Of a DNA stretch of 64,000 nucleotides, positions 1 through 10,204 are shown one piece after another (position 1 is the stretch's first letter; the number at the start of each line of letters is the position of its first letter). The stretch comes from Norana najaformis (taxonomy: Eukaryota > Annelida > Clitellata > Crassiclitellata > Hormogastridae). The position numbers and the translations under genes are program-made. The DNA lies in contig OZ029914.1 of the NCBI GenBank assembly GCA_964023275.1, positions 44,204,437-44,268,436 on the forward strand, written 5' to 3'. The notes below the pieces were generated by a model. It did not search any database. It saw only the letters and a program-made list of their open reading frames with translations, and was not told the origin of the DNA.

Positions 1-9
1 GGAACGGTA

Positions 10-115
10 AATGGTATGAATATGAATATGGTATGAATATGATATGAATATGGTATGAATATGATATGAATATGGTATGAATATGATATGAATATGGTAT
101 GAATATGGTGAGCAA
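10..115. repeat. Tandem repeat of a TATGAATATG-type unit
   Basis: About 100 bp of near-perfect iterations of 'gatatgaatatggtatgaat'-like units at the left edge of the window. No coding potential is seen. Confidence 0.9.
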
Positions 116-183
116 GGAGGCACTTTTATCGAAAATTATACCCTCCAAGATTTCGGACAGTTCGACAATACGACCTATGTAGA

Positions 184-290
184 TTTTATATTAAGGGGTT
201 AGAACCCAGGTCGAAAGGGTGAAAATTCGACATGTTAGCCAATCGGCCATCGTGCCATCTCATAGGATAATTGCAACATGTATTACCGTG
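184..290 (-). repeat. tRNA-derived SINE head (family R4)
   Basis: On the minus strand the segment reads like a tRNA: an A-box-like 'tggccgattggctaacatg' followed by a B-box-like 'gggttctaacccc'. The same head recurs at 15,810-15,985, 37,815-37,955 and 53,885-54,015. These are RNA polymerase III promoter remnants of a SINE, not a functional tRNA gene, because the acceptor-stem pairing is not preserved. Confidence 0.5.
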
Positions 291-719
291 AATCCAAGTG
301 TGAGGTCCCTGGCATAGAAAGCCACATTAAACATAGGATTATTCTGAAAGCAGAATCAAACATCAAAAGCATACGTTAAGAAGTCTTTGACAATTCTGCA
401 TGCATAATTATACACAAGTAAGCGATTCTGGTTGATTCCTAAATGGTTTCTTCATTCTACGTGCTTGTTTTTCTTCATCTCTCGTCTCACCGCTGTGTGG
501 GATTGATTGGATTTGCAGACAGGCGCTGGTGCGGCATCGACTCATGCATTATGAACTGCTATAGTGGCGCTCTAGGAGTTCTTAGTTTAGAGTTTATGTC
601 ATCATTATTTAAAACAATAAAGTTTTGTTTTGATCGTATGTTAACATGCTTTGATCTACACAGAAGAGTATCGCCGTTGAAAAGGTGTATAATAAACAAA
701 TGATTACTTTACCTTTGTT

Positions 720-835
720 ACCCTGCTGTGCCTTACCTTAACTTAGCCTAACTTACCTTCTTATGAACTTACCTTCTTATGAACTTACCTTCTTATAAAC
801 TTACCCTTACCTGTGCATAGCCTATAACGGTTCAT
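720..835. repeat. Short CTTACC-rich tandem repeat
   Basis: 'acttaccttcttatga' occurs three times in tandem inside a longer run of CCTTA/CTTACC words. The flanking stretch 290-1340 contains nothing else I can support as a gene. Confidence 0.7.
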
Positions 836-1349
836 GCATCGGCACGCCACGATCTTAGAACATGCAGTGGAGTACTATACCTTTGTGTTGTTTTATTAAA
901 GTACTTCACGATTTTAATACAACTGGAAGACTTTTGTATATATTTATGTACATATCTTGACAATTAATATAGCGCTTTTAAGTATTTCTCAATAGCTATG
1001 CGCTTCTAGCTATAATCATATAGGCTAGTACCCTGTGACTTGTATTGACTTACTATTGAAGCATAGTAGTTATCTGAAACTCAGGTTGCTTTTACTTCAT
1101 TGGAGTAATTAGAATTATCCGGTTAGAGTATTTTTGCAAGAGTAACGAATAGGGGGATTCATGCGTACCTGGTTGTTACTTTGGTACAATAGTACTTACT
1201 GGTGGCTACGATGGCACAATGGCTGGTACTTGTTACTACTTTGGCACAATTAGCATCTCGACGCATCGGTTCGTTCTTCTCAGTATAAACTAAGATTTCG
1301 ATCTTAGCTTAAACTTACTTTTCTCAGCTGGCTTATCCATCGTAGGCTC

Positions 1350-1440
1350 TCTTTCTTTCTTTTTTCTTTCTTTCTTTCTTTTTATCTCTGTCTGTCTGTC
1401 CGTCCGTCTGTCTGCTTGTGTATCTGTTTGTCTGTCTGCC
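1350..1440. repeat. Polypyrimidine CTTT/TCTG microsatellite
   Basis: CTTT units pass into TCTG/TCCG units. The apparent minus-strand ORF across it, rich in R, K, D and T, is a by-product of the repeat. Confidence 0.85.
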
Positions 1441-1635
1441 TCAGTGGACTGACCTTCTTGGAACTGATTACGGTTTGTTTTTGGTCTGCCATCGGTCGAT
1501 GCCTTGTGCATTAAACATCTGATCTCTAGAGGTTGCTAATTAATGATAATGGTTGGAATAATGCATAGTTATGACTTACACGGATATTAGCTAAGATTTG
1601 ACCTACGAAGTTAAATACGTTTAGCATTGGCTTAC

Positions 1636-1823
1636 TTTATAGTTCAAGTACTCTTTAAGGGTCACATCTCCAGTTTGTTCAGTAACGTTGAAGTAGGTAG
1701 AATTCGTGGAAAACACGACTTTCACCGGTGCGGATACTTGGTAACTCAGAGTACCAAGTTTTGTACCTGAAACGCAAGATATTCCTTCTCTATGCACGTA
1801 CAATAGTTCAAGGATATCGTAAC
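1636..1823 (-). CDS. Cadherin-like gene, coding exon 3
   Basis: 62 codons plus a split glycine codon. The acceptor ends in 'acacag' and the donor is AAA|gtaagc. It carries the F-x-V, TG and L-N-Y positions of a cadherin repeat and has no internal stop. Confidence 0.6.
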
Positions 1824-4308
1824 CTGTGTATTTTGCAACGCCAGGAAAAACCTTAGCATAAACTTAATAACTTGCGTTCAGTCATGTCGGAAATCAGTGA
1901 GGAAAATGTTGTGTCAGTTTGGTTTTGAGTGAATGTCGGCATAATAGAGTTGAAAGTAACATAAATTGTGCACACAGAAGCACCTAGCTGAAAAGCAGTC
2001 ACATGATCAGTCGGAAATAACACATTCTGTGCAAGCAGCCAGATTGAATGATACTTAGAAGGACACGTGGAAGGAGATACAGACGGACGCAGACAAGGGC
2101 AGAATGACAAAACTTGCTTTAGGCTAGTAAATCAGCATTCAGTGCAACCACTCATCGCATTGTATAACTGCATTTCGCAAAGTGGTATTCAAGACGCAGG
2201 GTGGTCATAAGAGACATCAAACAGCCCCACCACTTTTACCCCAGTCTTACAATATCGACCCCCTACACAATGCCTTCCCCTACAAAAGCACCGCCTATCA
2301 AACTAAACTTCTCGCTGTATATGTAATGCTATAGCAAACACGAACATTGGACGAGATATTCGTCAGATATTCTCAGACATATATATGATATGTGATATAT
2401 ATATATATATATTCTCAGCCATTTTTCACTTGGGCTTGTCATTTTAGTTACCATCAAACTCTTCTTCTTGCTTGCTATTCTCAGGCTTAAATAATTTTTA
2501 TTTATTTCAAAGACATATCCAGTTATTTATATGGCTATTTCGAAATGTCTTCTGTTAGCTCTGATGTTGTTTTCTTTAACATTATTTCTAAAAATAAGGA
2601 GCAGATCTCAGAAACAGGATAAGCAAGCATACAAAGAAGAAATACAAGCTTACATATACTGAAACAAAAAAGACAACCAAAAGAAGCTAGAAAGTAATAT
2701 AAATGCAGACAAAGATTAAGACAGTGTGCAAAAGAAGCTGACAGTGAGATGTCGAGTCTTAGAGAGACATAGATGCGTTTTAAGAGAAGCATAGACTCAA
2801 TGCGATTAACTGATGTGCTACGAAAGTCTGTTTAGAATTTTCTCACCGGGTACAGTGTCTTCTCTGAGACCAGTGACGGTCAGCAAGTCAGACAAATCGT
2901 TTGTCCACGTGTCCTCTTGCTGCCCGGAGACACATCCTGAGGCAAAACAGTACAAATGTTTAAACCACTGAGACTTTTCCACTTAGCTGAGTATAATGGG
3001 CTTAAAGATGAACTTTTTGCTCTCAGCGAACTTGAAAATCACGCATTCCAGCGAACAACGCCTTCAAAAGGTATTAATGTGCAGAGGATGCTGTACACAT
3101 GCTTATTTACAGAAAACGTAAAGCATAACCTACTTACAACAGATTCAGGATTGAATAAGATAGGCTACCGCATTATATGTTTAGACCTCGAGTACAGCGT
3201 AGTAAAGCACGATTTTAGGCTTACAGTAGTGAAGACATACTTTATGCAGTCTAGGGAGTTACAATACAATCCAACAACCAATTTCTGTTGCGCCTTTTTT
3301 TACCTATAATGACCAGAAGTCATTACATAGTTAGTCGGTATGCCATTCCGAATGTGCGCCTTAAGCCGGCGCTTGAACACACCAGGGTCAATGTTTCCTT
3401 CAGGGCAACGGGGAGAGAACTCTCGCCTTGTCAACATAAACATTGCCTGGCTCCTCCAACGGATCGTGATTTTGATTGCGATTTTCACTTGAAGCAACAT
3501 CGACATTGGAAATTGTGAATACGGCGCCATAGAAGTCTTTAAATTAGATTAGATTAGATTAGAGACACAATATATTACGCACAATATCCTCTGAACTTAA
3601 ACCCACTGAATATGACGCAAAGTGGTTCATTTTTTTACTTTGTATCGCTATATACACTGTGTCCGGAAAAATTCCAAGGCTTTACGGTAAATATGAAAAT
3701 AATTAGTAAACGTTAATCGATTTTTAAAATTCCAAAAACAGTTTAATCCTGAAATATTATTTGCACTATAATTGTTGTTTTGGCGTAAAAATTTTATAAC
3801 AATTTTGTCTTCCTCGCTGAACGCCATTTTTCTAGCAACTTTCTTTACAAAATATAAAATTCAAATACGTCACTGTGACGTAATTTTAAACGGGGACCGT
3901 TAATAAATTACAAAGAATTTTGTTGGTAATTATATATTTCAGGATTAAACTGTTTTTGGAATTTTAAAAATCGATTAATGTTTACTAATTATTTTCATAT
4001 TTACCGTAAAGCCTTGGAATTTTTCCGGACACAGTGTATATTCCTGCATTCTGCCTAGAATACCAAAACCACTGAATTCACAACTTTAGATTAGATTGGA
4101 TTAGATATGATTAGATCGGACATGATGATCCTGCTCTAGACCACGTAAGGAGAAACCAGTTAACCTTCTGACAGAATTTTAAACTTTCATCAAACAGAGA
4201 TTTTATCGTCTTGTGTAATATTGCAAGAAAATTGATCCTTCATCATTGTTAAACCGTCCCATTAGAACATTACTTACCCAAAAGCAGCTGCAGGAAAATT
4301 ATGACCAT
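1636..4308 (-). CDS. Cadherin-like gene, 5' part (partial, three coding exons)
   Basis: Three minus-strand exons join in frame: 4278-4308 (31 nt), 2847-2936 (90 nt) and 1636-1823 (188 nt), giving the first 103 residues. Residues 1-15 ('MVIIFLQLLLGCVSG') form a typical signal peptide. Residues about 29-103 resemble the N-terminal half of a cadherin repeat: 'LLTVTGLREDTVPG' matches the usual start of an EC domain, 'LGTLSYQV' the next strand, and 'YFNVTEQTGDVTLKEYLNY' the F-x-V-x-TG-x-V-x-L pattern ending in the L-D/N-Y-E/K signature. Both introns are phase 1 and fit (GG|GA gives Gly; CCCG|GT gives Pro-Gly). Splice sites look good: donors gtaagta, gtgaga and gtaagc; acceptors 'ttttgcctcag' and 'aaatacacag'. 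The third exon ends in phase 0, so the gene continues, probably beyond the left edge. The product would be an extracellular adhesion or receptor protein. The usual calcium-binding DxD residue set is not complete in this part, so it could be a divergent or protocadherin-like repeat. Confidence 0.6.
1824..2846. other. Intron of the cadherin-like gene
   Basis: AT-rich, with a TA dinucleotide run near 2377-2412. Minus-strand ORFs at 1853-2110 and 2535-2792 have no splice-phase link to the exons and no recognisable domain, so I treat them as intronic noise. Confidence 0.5.
2847..2936 (-). CDS. Cadherin-like gene, coding exon 2
   Basis: 90 nt between a strong acceptor ('ttttgcctcag') and a strong donor (CCCG|gtgaga). 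Only one of the three frames is open ('CVSGQQEDTWTNDL' then 'REDTVP'), and that frame joins both neighbours through phase 1 introns. Confidence 0.6.
3420..3563 (+). repeat. SINE-like 3' end with ATTAG tail
   Basis: 'gcgccatagaagtctttaaa' is followed by four ATTAG units. Similar ends ('tatagaagtctttggatt') occur near 18,045 and 9,876, which suggests a dispersed retroposon with a simple-sequence tail. Confidence 0.4.
3651..4040. mobile_element. Palindromic MITE with long terminal inverted repeats
   Basis: The left arm 3651-3757 is nearly the exact reverse complement of the right arm 3936-4040, starting 'tatacactgtgtccgg' and ending 'ccggacacagtgtata'. TA dinucleotides flank both ends, as expected for TA target-site duplication in the Tc1/mariner superfamily. 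The 178-bp interior is AT-rich and noncoding, so this is a non-autonomous element. It lies in the first coding intron of the cadherin-like gene. The arms differ at very few positions, which suggests a fairly recent insertion. Confidence 0.85.
4278..4308 (-). CDS. Cadherin-like gene, coding exon 1 (signal peptide)
   Basis: The ATG at 4308-4306 is followed by nine mainly hydrophobic codons and a near-consensus donor (G|gtaagta). A possible acceptor 'gcttatttcag' just upstream (AG at 4324-4325) suggests that the exon begins at 4323 with a short 5' UTR. The frame is open up to that acceptor, so an N-terminal extension cannot be excluded. Confidence 0.55.
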
Positions 4309-4828
4309 TCCTGACGTCAGAGTCTGAAATAAGCAACATTTAACATTCTGAACACAACTTCATCTGTCAATTCCCGATGGGAATCCATTGGTTAGCTCTG
4401 CTTCTCTTAGTCATCTGAACATTGTTTGCTTACTGTGTTTGCTTACTGATGAACTTTTTGCTCATAACGAGCTTCAACTCCATTTAGGCTTGCGTGGCAG
4501 CGTTTTGGTGATGTACCTAAAATGCGCTATATTAATTGCCTATGTAACTAACTAATTAACAATGACTTCAGTAACAGCGTATCAAACCGTTTTTATTTGT
4601 CTGTATAAGGTGTTTCATGATTTTTAGGAAGCAAAACATAAAATGAATAATTAAAAATTAATAAAAAATGAATTTGTCCGGGTATTCCATTGATTCTAAA
4701 AGCGCAGGTTTTATGACCATCAGGTTTTATGATCAGTATATGATCATCTGTTTACCCTCGGATAATGACAACAATACTGATGATTAGGACGAGGATAATG
4801 ATATTGGTAAATATAATCTTGGCGTCAA

Positions 4829-4873
4829 TAGTAGTAGTGGTAGTAGTAGGAGTAGTAGTAGTAGTAGTAATAA
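4829..4873. repeat. AGT trinucleotide microsatellite
   Basis: 'agtagtagt' array with occasional gga and ggt variants. Confidence 0.85.
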
Positions 4874-5059
4874 TAACTGTTCTAGCCTTTCGAGACCATT
4901 TCCTGAATGTCAGAAGTTTCTTCAATCCAAAGGGAGAATAGTTACTTATGACAGAAGGAATTATTATAGTTAAACAGTATCAATTTCGCTGTACTTAATA
5001 ACGTTATTGTTTCTGCGAATATTCATGTGACATTGTATAAGCAAAAATGAGGGTCTTAC

Positions 5060-5172
5060 CATTGCTGTTAAGACTATAATCTACAGATGAACTGAAGCTT
5101 TGATTCTGCTTTAATTTCACGAGCAATTTAGCCGAGTCAAGCAAGCAATAGCTCAGCCAACGCCCGTGACAC
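5060..5172 (-). other. Possible 5' non-coding exon of the cadherin-like gene
   Basis: A 113-nt segment on the minus strand is bounded by a good acceptor ('ggatattatttatag') and a consensus donor (AATG|gtaagacc). One frame is open, but its phase does not fit the cadherin exons, so a 5' UTR exon is the simplest reading. The upstream interval 5270-5500 is relatively CpG-rich and could hold the promoter; I see no decisive element there. Confidence 0.3.
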
Positions 5173-5699
5173 CTATAAATAATATCCACGAACTGGTTGA
5201 GTATCCTTCACAGTCAAATCGATTCCTGTTTCCGCATAAATATCCAGGTATGAAATCCTAATCGGAGGTAGTTTTGCACGACGCAGAGCAAGTCTAGATT
5301 TTAGCACAGTAATTCATTCAGACGTTCACTCGGAAATGTCGTTATACGAAGAGATGGCGGCTGACAACGCCCTGTTTGCAAAAATGGCGTAGGCTGTTAC
5401 GCTTGGCCTGTCCTAGGCCAGGCTCGCTGTCTAGATCGTTGCTGGTTGGCTGCAAGACGTCATCGTTACGGAGCCTTCATTCGCTGTAACAGAAAATAGG
5501 TAGACATAGGTAAAGAGCGAGACAGCACAGGTAAAATATCAGATACAGGTTTTCTGTGCGCACGCAAGCGTGTTTACCTTTATCTCGCGTTTAGTAGTAA
5601 ATCTAGAATACAGTCCGTCCAAGCTGCGTCTACCTTTGTCAGTATCCACTCCTGTCCTTAGCAGCGCAACGGGGAACTAGCTGTATATACATAGAGACG

Positions 5700-5782
5700 T
5701 ACAGTGTGTATGCATACAGCATACACATACACTTACAATACACATACATACACACAGACATACACTCACACGTTAGCAAAAA
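5700..5782. repeat. CACA/ATAC microsatellite
   Basis: 'acacatacatacacacagac'-type simple sequence. Confidence 0.8.
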
Positions 5783-6255
5783 CATACATGTATAATAGAA
5801 AGGTAAAAAGCGCTCAAATCTGCTGTACGCGAACCTCATCCATCGTTGCATATTGTAAGGATTTAACGATCCGTAAAACTCCCTTATATTCCAATCAAGA
5901 TCTATTTTCTTTAGTTATGCTATTTATCTCCTTGCCTTAATAAATCTATCTGTCTCTCTGTGTCCCTTTGTCTGTGATGTTCTAGGTACTCATATTTCTT
6001 CTTGTTCTATTTACTCATATTTCATCTTGCCTCTCAGGTTTTCACAACAACCCACGCGCACCGTTCTAGCCTAGAATCAGTCAAGCGTAGCATAAGCATG
6101 ACCTCATGCAATCTGAACAAGGCAGTCGAGCAAGACAACTCTGTTTGGCACAAAGCCAACCGGATAGTAACACCATATTAGTGGTCTCTTAGCTGAATAA
6201 GTTAGTGCTATATACATGCCTTTCACAATCATTCCAGTAGGCCAGCGACCAGCAG

Positions 6256-6345
6256 TTAATATTTTTTCCGCATCACTGCGCAGCCGGGCCATTCTTTTAT
6301 TAAACGAATCCGTTTGAAGTTTACTGATGAAATTATGCATGTCGA
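6256..6345 (-). other. Possible terminal exon of the minus-strand gene starting at 9539
   Basis: A strong acceptor ('gaccacctttttcag') precedes 29 open codons and a TAA in the phase (0) required by the exon at 9087-9290. A second frame is also open here (it contains 'NKRMARLRSDAEKILTAG'), so the reading frame is uncertain and the link is an inference. Confidence 0.25.
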
Positions 6346-6554
6346 CTGAAAAAGGTGGTCAATGACATCTTCTGTAGTAGGCCTAAGCCTATGACAAAAT
6401 GATGATACAATGAATAGGCCAAACATAGAGTTTGCTATTGTAAGACCGTTAGGCCTAAATTTGGAATGACTAACCAATGCGTCAGCAAATATGCGTGACT
6501 GTATTTTTAGGTATGCATGTATGCTTTTTATATGTTCTATAATTGTATGAATGT

Positions 6555-6606
6555 ACATTATTATTATTATTATTATTATTATTGTTATTATTATTATTAC
6601 TACTAC

Positions 6607-6664
<58 letters not shown>

Positions 6665-6740
6665 TTATATCTACATATTTTTATTTTTTTTATTGTTAGT
6701 ATTAATTATTATTAATTATATTATTATTATTATTTTTAAT
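6555..6740. repeat. ATT trinucleotide microsatellite
   Basis: Long run of TTA/ATT with GTT and ACT variants. It produces false poly-Tyr and poly-Leu ORFs. Confidence 0.95.
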
Positions 6741-6890
6741 GTATGTATGTATGTATGCATGCATATATATACATCATATATGTTAGTATGTATACTTGTA
6801 TGTATGTATATATGTATGTATATATGTATGTGTGTATGTATGTATGAATGTATGTGTGTGTATGTTTACATATATTTATGCATGCATTAG
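6741..6890. repeat. TATG microsatellite
   Basis: GTATGTATGTAT-type array adjoining the ATT array. Confidence 0.9.
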
Positions 6891-7109
6891 GAATGCTTAA
6901 TTCGGAGGTCTACTTATGGAATCAACCAGAATAGCTTGTGACTAGACACAAACGCTATTCAGCTTATCATCATCGTTACTAAAACAACACATGTTAATCA
7001 ATCTGCAAATTAACCAAATGTTTTCTACGTGTATTGTTATCAATGGTTCAATGGTTCGCTTTCTATGCATATTTCTACCTTTCTATTACACACGCAAGCA
7101 TATTTGCTA

Positions 7110-7215
7110 ATGTTTATGTGCATGTCTGCGTGTATGTATGTGTATGTGGATATGTATGTGTATATGTAAACTGTATGCATACATACATCTATATGTATAT
7201 ACAGTTGGTGTAGGT
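7110..7215. repeat. TATG/TATA microsatellite
   Basis: 'gtatgtatgtgtatgtgga'-type simple sequence. Confidence 0.85.
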
Positions 7216-7465
7216 ATATACAGACGAGTGAGTCAACTGTGTTTCTGTCATGCATGAATCCACACATGTAAAGAGTGAAACTCCAAGAACGTGGGGCATT
7301 GGTCCATGAAGCACGACTTTTAGTAATTAGAAATCGTGGAATGCATTACGTTAGTAATTGGGTCACGTCTTAAAGACGAAGGCGTAAGGCTCACCAGAAC
7401 CACTTCAGTAGGTGGTAAGTCGAGTCTGCGAATGCCCAGTAGGTGGTATGAATGCCAACATGGTG

Positions 7466-7752
7466 AACTAACAGTGATTTATTGATTGATTTATTGAACT
7501 ATCAGTGATTTATTGATTTATTGATTGATTTATTGAACTATCAGTGATTTATTGATTTTTTATTGAGCTATCAATGATTTATTGATTTATTTATTGAACT
7601 ATCAGTGATTTATTGATTTATTTATTTAACTATCAGTGATTTATTGATTTATTTATTGAACTATCAGTGATTTTATGATTTATTGATTTATTTATTGAAC
7701 TATCAGTGATTTATTGATTTGGTGATTTATTGAACTATCAGTGATTTATTTT
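7466..7752. repeat. Minisatellite of 'TTATTGAACTATCAGTGATT' units
   Basis: About eight copies of a core 'gaactatcagtgatttattg' separated by variable runs of TTTA/TTGATT, giving a unit of roughly 30-45 bp. No coding potential. Confidence 0.9.
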
Positions 7753-8199
7753 AGTTTACAGTCTCGCTGCCTGATGTGAGAAATGGTCGTCATTACCTTT
7801 CCGAGCTTAAAGAAACATATTTATGGAAGAGTAGTTCGAAATTCTGTCTTTTTAGGGCATCAGCTGATTCATGAGCGCCTCGTTATGTCAAAGGGGCCGA
7901 CCTGAGATACCGTAGAAGTATTAAGATCCGTTTGCCAGATACGAAAGAAGGAGAGAGACAGAGAGAGCGAGGGAGGTGGACGGAGGAGAAAACAGACAGG
8001 GATAAAGATAGGGAAGAGACCTCGAGCAAGAGAGACAGGCTGGTTTTCTGACCTTACACAACCGCTTTCAGCATAACTGAATGTGTTTACAGGACCGTAT
8101 CAATTACGTATGCAGAGGAGAAGCTTTGACGCTTCTATGCACCAAGCGGCCAAGATCTCGTCTGAAAGTTTTAGTTTTTAAAAAATAAAGTGAGAGGAA

Positions 8200-8290
8200 T
8201 ACGGATGCCCATAGGGTACATGCGCTTATTTTCATTTATCTAGTGTGTAGATAAATAAAAACAAGTGCATGTCCCATATGGGCTTCCGTA
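8200..8290. repeat. Imperfect 43-bp inverted repeat (hairpin)
   Basis: The left arm begins 'tacggatgcccatagggtac' and the right arm ends 'gtcccatatgggcttccgta'. The arms pair over about 43 nt with a few mismatches around a 5-nt loop. It could be a miniature snap-back element or the precursor of a structured RNA. Confidence 0.75.
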
Positions 8291-8640
8291 GAGAACTATG
8301 ATGCCTAGCGAATGCAGAAGAAGACAATGCGTCGGCTGCACCCCATGGGAGATATCTATGTGAACACTCACCTAGAATGTGAAATCCGTCAAAGACTACA
8401 GGCATTCAGCGCCATCTGATGAATATAGGTGGAGTTATGATGAGTGCTGAGTAAAACGAACAGACTATACTTCACGCTTTAGCTACAATACGCCTGATAG
8501 TAGAAGAGCCAAACAATTCACGGGTAGTAACGTAGAGGACTTGGAATTGTGAAAACAGTGGTTTGCTATTTCAAAAGAGTGCAGAGCCAAAACAGGAAGA
8601 TGTAGTTTTCAAATTTAACTTTTTGCTAAGTTCTAGTTGC

Positions 8641-8790
8641 TAATCGTAATCGTAATCTCAAGATTTCTACAGCGCCCAGCGAAAGCCAAGTCGCGAGAAC
8701 CAGCTTATTCACATGCGCTCAGTCAAAACAACATCGATAGGCAAAAGGATTCGGCTCCAGGTCAAGATCCAGGATCTAAATGCCAGTGGC
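8641..8790 (-). repeat. SINE-like element R1 with TTACGA tail
   Basis: Plus-strand order is tail ('taatcgtaatcgtaatctca'), 'agatttctacagcgcccagc', 'gaaagccaagtcgcgagaac', 'cagcttattcacatgcgctc'. The same module recurs at least eight more times in this window in both orientations, always with the simple tail at the same end. Confidence 0.75.
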
Positions 8791-8827
8791 AGTACATTCT
8801 GTTGCTGCTGCTCAACACTCATGCCTG

Positions 8828-8960
8828 ATTAGCTGCATTGGTTAAAGCGTACGTCAAGGCGCCTCTGTGCATGAGGATGCCGGTTCGCATACCGATCTTT
8901 GGCTATATTTCAGAGATTTCAATCTCGGGCTAGCACGGGGACCTTAAATGGCGTGGGGTC
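8828..8960 (+). repeat. tRNA-derived SINE
   Basis: A tRNA-like head ('agctgcattggttaaagcgt' and B-box-like 'ccggttcgcatacc') is followed by an unrelated body. No cloverleaf closing stem is evident. Confidence 0.45.
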
Positions 8961-9086
8961 CATTCAAACGGGAAGCGGTGGTGAAGGACCTTATCCAATA
9001 AATTCATTAAAAAAGCGCAGGGTCGAGGCCATACGGTCGCTATAGAAATCCGTGTACATTTATATCACATGTCATTATATACTTAC

Positions 9087-9290
9087 AGCAGCGATTCGGG
9101 CATCTTTCGCATTGGCTCCTATTTGAGATATTATTTTTTCTTTCGTTAAACGGTATTGATCAGTTACTCGCTTCTGTTCTTCTTCATTATAGCGAGTCAC
9201 GTATTGTGCTAAGCTATCGACTGACGGATTGTTAATAACCGCAAGCTTAGGTCTGTACGCAGCGCTGGTAGAATTGCGCGCTGCATCTGT
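9087..9290 (-). CDS. Unrecognised gene, coding exon 2
   Basis: 204 nt, phase 0 at both ends, with a near-consensus donor. It encodes 'KIISQIGANAKDARIAA' at its end. Further exons should lie at lower coordinates. Confidence 0.5.
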
Positions 9291-9539
9291 CTAAGCACCG
9301 AGATTTCACCTGCGCCAGCTGAAAGAGTCGGAATCGATCATTTGATGATAAAAAAGTACATGTATCATTTGTATCGCATGCATTCAATGGACATGATTGC
9401 TAACCGGTCTTTTCCATGAAACCCGAAGTAAATTTGTATTTAAATTTACATCGTCGTAGGCTGTATAAGAATATCTGTCGACGGTAGGCATATCAGTTAC
9501 ACTATTCGCGTGTGATAACGTTTTGCCTGTTTTGACCAT
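9087..9539 (-). CDS. Unrecognised gene, first two coding exons
   Basis: The ATG at 9539 has a strong Kozak context (gaagATGG). Exon 1 (9450-9539) encodes 30 residues beginning 'MVKTGKTLSHANSVTDMPTV' and ends GAC GAT|gtaaat. A 159-bp intron follows, then exon 2 (9087-9290, 68 codons), which starts after 'cggtgcttag' and ends GCT GCT|gtaagtat. Both junctions are phase 0 and the joined frame is open. No signal peptide is seen. Exon 2 is rich in Glu, Gln, Lys and Arg with helical character ('QYVTRYNEEEQKRVTDQYRL'), suggesting an intracellular alpha-helical or coiled-coil protein. I do not recognise the family. The 3' end is not established. The gene is divergent from the PAN-domain gene, about 670 bp between start codons, so a shared promoter region is possible. 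Confidence 0.5.
9450..9539 (-). CDS. Unrecognised gene, coding exon 1
   Basis: 30 codons from the ATG to the donor gtaaat. The preceding sequence 'gcacaatttcag' could be an acceptor for a 5' UTR exon. An overlapping upstream ORF in another frame starts near 9650. Confidence 0.45.
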
Positions 9540-10185
9540 CTTCACTGAAATTGTGCAGCAACGTCTCAGAATAGAGAGCCACCTGCCAACCTTGGATGGT
9601 CTTTCGTAAGAGGACGTATTCGTGGCTGTAAGAGCTAACTGGCGGAGGCATCGTCGATCTCTTCAAGTGTCATACGACCACCAACAAACTGGACTCGTCT
9701 GTTGATTCATCGAATCATTTATTCAACTCAACGGATTCGAGAGTTTCTGAAACTGCGGTGTAAAAATGGTTAGGTTTACCCAAAGAGCTTAGATGGCAGG
9801 GTACGGCTTGTCTGCACCCAATGGACTGTCGTTTGAAACGACCCTCGATTGATGCTGTGCGCGTTATGATTACAGCCCTATAGAAGTATTTTATTTATAT
9901 TACATTCGTCTCATTGGCATTCCTGATGCTTGGAAATTGTTACAGTAATATATCTCGATATATTATAGCACCTTTTAAATAGATTACCTCACAAAAGAGT
10001 TTCTCCCTAGGTTAAATTATATTAAAGTTCGAAATGAATGACAAGGTCGTATATATTCTGTGCTCGTGTAGCTAGAGACGGCGTCCACTGGGAGTCCCAC
10101 GCAGACACGAATAGACCGACCAACAAATTTTCATCCTCGTATTCAAAGTACCTGGTACGTTGAAGCAGTTTCTTTGAAGAGGCGC
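9540..10185. promoter_or_regulatory. Putative shared promoter interval between divergent genes
   Basis: About 650 bp between the minus-strand start at 9539 and the plus-strand TATA box at 10,186. No other gene is seen in it. The promoter role is inferred from the divergent layout only. Confidence 0.3.
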
Positions 10186-10192
10186 TATAAAA
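10186..10192 (+). promoter_or_regulatory. TATA box of the PAN-domain gene
   Basis: 'TATAAAA' lies 37 bp before the in-frame ATG at 10,223. Transcription would start near 10,215-10,220, downstream of the ATG at 10,205. If this box is used, 10,223 is the real start codon and the leader is very short. Confidence 0.4.
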
Positions 10193-10204
10193 TTCGTGAT
10201 TACA

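Larger units (their letters stand above)
2937..4277. other. Intron of the cadherin-like gene
   Basis: Contains a SINE-like fragment with an ATTAG tail and the palindromic MITE. The plus-strand ORF at 2956-3309 (117 residues) has no domain that I recognise. Confidence 0.5.

Noticed and set aside
1853..2110. Minus-strand ORF next to the cadherin-like exon 3, which could be read as a cadherin linker
   Set aside because: It ends in a stop before exon 3 and its frame does not join; exon 2 at 2847-2936 fits in phase instead.
2956..3309. 117-residue plus-strand ORF inside the cadherin-like gene intron
   Set aside because: No domain, no splice signals; part of its sequence ('gatgaactttttgctc') recurs at about 4,450, which suggests a repeat.
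6543..6890. ORFs rich in Leu, Tyr or Ile across the ATT and TATG arrays
   Set aside because: Translation of simple sequence; open in several frames and no start or splice context.
8366..8390. Possible 24-nt microexon on the minus strand before a gtgagt donor
   Set aside because: The acceptor is weak, all longer versions contain stops, and its phase does not match the exon at 9,087-9,290.
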